Shown: piece by piece, positions 62,654 to 64,000 of the stretch
Numbering within the stretch: the first letter of the stretch is position 1
How the letters are laid out: every line of letters starts with the position of its first letter
Source of the DNA: Staphylococcus sp.
GTDB lineage: Bacteria > Bacteroidota > Bacteroidia > Bacteroidales > Muribaculaceae
Direction of reading: 5' to 3'
Assembly (NCBI GenBank): GCA_023665865.1
Contig: JAMPDC010000001.1
Location: 627,780-691,779, forward strand
Length of the DNA stretch: 64,000 bases
Notes under the pieces: generated by a model
Told to the model about the DNA's origin: nothing
Seen by the model: the letters and a program-made list of their open reading frames with translations, nothing else
Databases searched by the model: none
Translations under genes and position numbers: made by a program

Positions 62654-64000
62654 ATGAGTTTCCCATTGAAAAGCGCAGCAAGTACCGAGGGCAGGCGAAT
62701 GGCCGGTGCCCGTGCACTTTGGCGCGCCAACGGCATGAAGGAAGAGCAGTTTGGCAAACCGATAATAGCAATAGTAAATTCCTTCACTCAATTTGTACCA
62801 GGCCACACCCATCTCCATGAGGTCGGCCAGATCGTCAAACAGGAAATCGAGAAGCAGGGATGCTTCGCCGCCGAATTCAACACCATCGCTATCGACGACG
62901 GTATCGCCATGGGCCACGACGGCATGCTCTATTCCCTGCCCTCACGCGATATGATCGCAGACTCCATCGAATATATGGTCAATGCCCACAAAGCCGATGC
63001 GATGGTCTGCATCTCCAACTGCGACAAAGTCACCCCCGGCATGCTCATGGCCGCTATGCGCCTCAACATACCTGCGATCTTCGTCTCGGGAGGCCCTATG
63101 GAGGCCGGCGATGTCAACGGTCGCGCAGTCGACCTCATCGACATCATGATCGATGCCGCCGACACCTCTGTCAGCGCCTCAGACGTGACCGAGCTGGAGA
63201 AAAAAGGCTGCCCCACCTGCGGCTCATGCTCAGGCATGTTTACCGCCAACTCAATGAACTCGCTCAACGAGGCTATCGGCATGGCTCTCCCCGGCAACGG
63301 CACCATCGTGGCCACCCACATCAACCGTCTCGAACTTTTCAAAAAGGCAGCTGACCAGATCGTCAAAAACACCTATGCCTACTACCGCGACGGCGACGAG
63401 AGTGTGCTCCCGCGCAACATAGCCACACGTCAGGCCATGCTCAACGCCATGACCCTCGACATCGCTATGGGCGGTTCGACCAATACGGTGCTCCACCTCC
63501 TCGCCGTGGCCCACGAAGCCGGCGCAGACTTCACGATGGACGACATCGACAAGCTCTCGCGCAAGACTCCGGTGCTCTGCAAGGTGGCCCCCAACTCCCA
63601 CTACCACATCCAGGATGTCAACCGCGCAGGCGGCATCCTCTCTATAATGAAGATCCTTGCCGAGGCAGGTCTCGTCGACAGCACTGTCAACCGCGTCGAC
63701 GGCATGACGCTCGGACAGGCGATAGACCGCTTTGCCATCGGAGGAAAGGATTTCGACGACAAGGCTGACGAGCTATGGAAAAGCGCTCCGGGCATGAAGC
63801 GCACCACAGAGCTCGGCAAACAGATGGCGTATTACAGTGACCTTGACACCGACCGTGCCAACGGCTGCATCCGCGACATGGAGCATGCCTATGTGAAGGA
63901 CGGCGGTCTCGCTGTCCTCAAAGGCAACATTGCTCTCGACGGCTGCGTGGTCAAGACTGCCGGCGTCGACGAAAGCATCTTCCGCTTCAGTGGCCCGGCC
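62654..64000 (+). CDS. ilvD: Dihydroxy-acid dehydratase, 3' end cut by the window
   Basis: An Fe-S enzyme that dehydrates dihydroxy acids to the keto acids that precede valine and isoleucine. The first 449 codons are here; the rest lies beyond the window. It starts [20 protein letters not shown], then [20 protein letters not shown] (about 36-55). The cluster-binding cysteines are in [13 protein letters not shown] (about 118-130) and [18 protein letters not shown] (about 186-203). It is the first gene after its own promoter, presumably of a branched-chain amino acid operon. Confidence 0.97.
   Translation, partial: MSFPLKSAASTEGRRMAGARALWRANGMKEEQFGKPIIAIVNSFTQFVPGHTHLHEVGQIVKQEIEKQGCFAAEFNTIAIDDGIAMGHDGMLYSLPSRDMIADSIEYMVNAHKADAMVCISNCDKVTPGMLMAAMRLNIPAIFVSGGPMEAGDVNGRAVDLIDIMIDAADTSVSASDVTELEKKGCPTCGSCSGMFTANSMNSLNEAIGMALPGNGTIVATHINRLELFKKAADQIVKNTYAYYRDGDESVLPRNIATRQAMLNAMTLDIAMGGSTNTVLHLLAVAHEAGADFTMDDIDKLSRKTPVLCKVAPNSHYHIQDVNRAGGILSIMKILAEAGLVDSTVNRVDGMTLGQAIDRFAIGGKDFDDKADELWKSAPGMKRTTELGKQMAYYSDLDTDRANGCIRDMEHAYVKDGGLAVLKGNIALDGCVVKTAGVDESIFRFSGPA

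Overview
The window reads as chromosomal DNA from a member of the Bacteroidales. The evidence is a SusC/SusD pair with two further surface lipoproteins, Bacteroidetes-only families (DUF4494, DUF3822), a GT3-type glycogen synthase beside a short-form glucan phosphorylase, and many promoters of the Bacteroidetes type: TAnnTTTG at -7, often with xTTG 19-21 bases upstream. The codons are fairly GC-rich for the order, which would suit a Muribaculaceae-like lineage. That last step is inference, and no rRNA is present to test it. No transposase, phage, CRISPR or plasmid gene was seen, so the window is mostly core genome with a few accessory patches.

Layout. 0-4.5 kb: tRNA-Asp with a clean terminator, a long non-coding stretch, then sufC-sufD-sufS from its own promoter with no sufB beside it. 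4.5-12 kb: a GT2 glycosyltransferase divergent from the peroxiredoxin bcp, then enolase and carA-carB on the minus strand. 12-15.1 kb: an AT-richer gene for a 714-residue surface lipoprotein, followed by a compact cluster of palindromic repeats. 15.2-23.8 kb, all minus: a RelA/SpoT homologue, mannose-1-phosphate guanylyltransferase, a LolE-like permease, rbfA, serS, yqeY and a homocysteine-forming sulfhydrylase, with an Lrp/AsnC regulator divergent from the last. 25.2-31 kb, plus: DUF4494, yggS, three late nonulosonic (legionaminic-type) acid genes, obgE and yraN. 31-38.1 kb: DUF805, DUF3822-rsmD, the pdxJ-exbB-exbD-tonB operon, and divergent to it nadK with two neighbours. 38.2-46.4 kb: a four-gene SusCDEF-like operon with a leader of about 460 nt. 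46.4-52.6 kb: a GH28 pectinase-type enzyme divergent from glycogen synthase and glucan phosphorylase. 52.7-54.9 kb: a secreted acid phosphatase paired with a phosphate-selective-porin-like protein. 54.9-59.9 kb, minus: a cysteine/serine-type desulfidase, era, fabH, rpmF, yceD and tRNA-Pro. 60-64 kb: a small membrane protein, recO, an outer-membrane protein, rpsT bracketed by two identical tRNA-Glu genes, and the start of ilvD.

How the parts fit. TonB-ExbB-ExbD would supply energy to SusC-type transporters such as the one at 38.8 kb. The imported glycan may be an alpha-glucan, since SusE/SusF-like binding proteins lie in that operon and glycogen enzymes lie nearby, but this is inferred. The nonulosonate genes could make a CMP-activated surface sugar only if the missing early enzymes are encoded elsewhere. 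The phosphatase and porin look like a two-step phosphate-capture unit.

Several starts were moved from the longest reading frame to an internal ATG because a promoter -7 box lies across the longer start or because family length and sequence demand it (bcp, metY, the 24.5-kb protein, GH28, era, recO, glgP). The most interesting leads are the 14.6-15.05 kb palindrome cluster, the sufCDS operon without sufB, the split nonulosonate set, the phosphatase-porin pair, the long sus leader, and two small membrane proteins too short for ordinary ORF calling.
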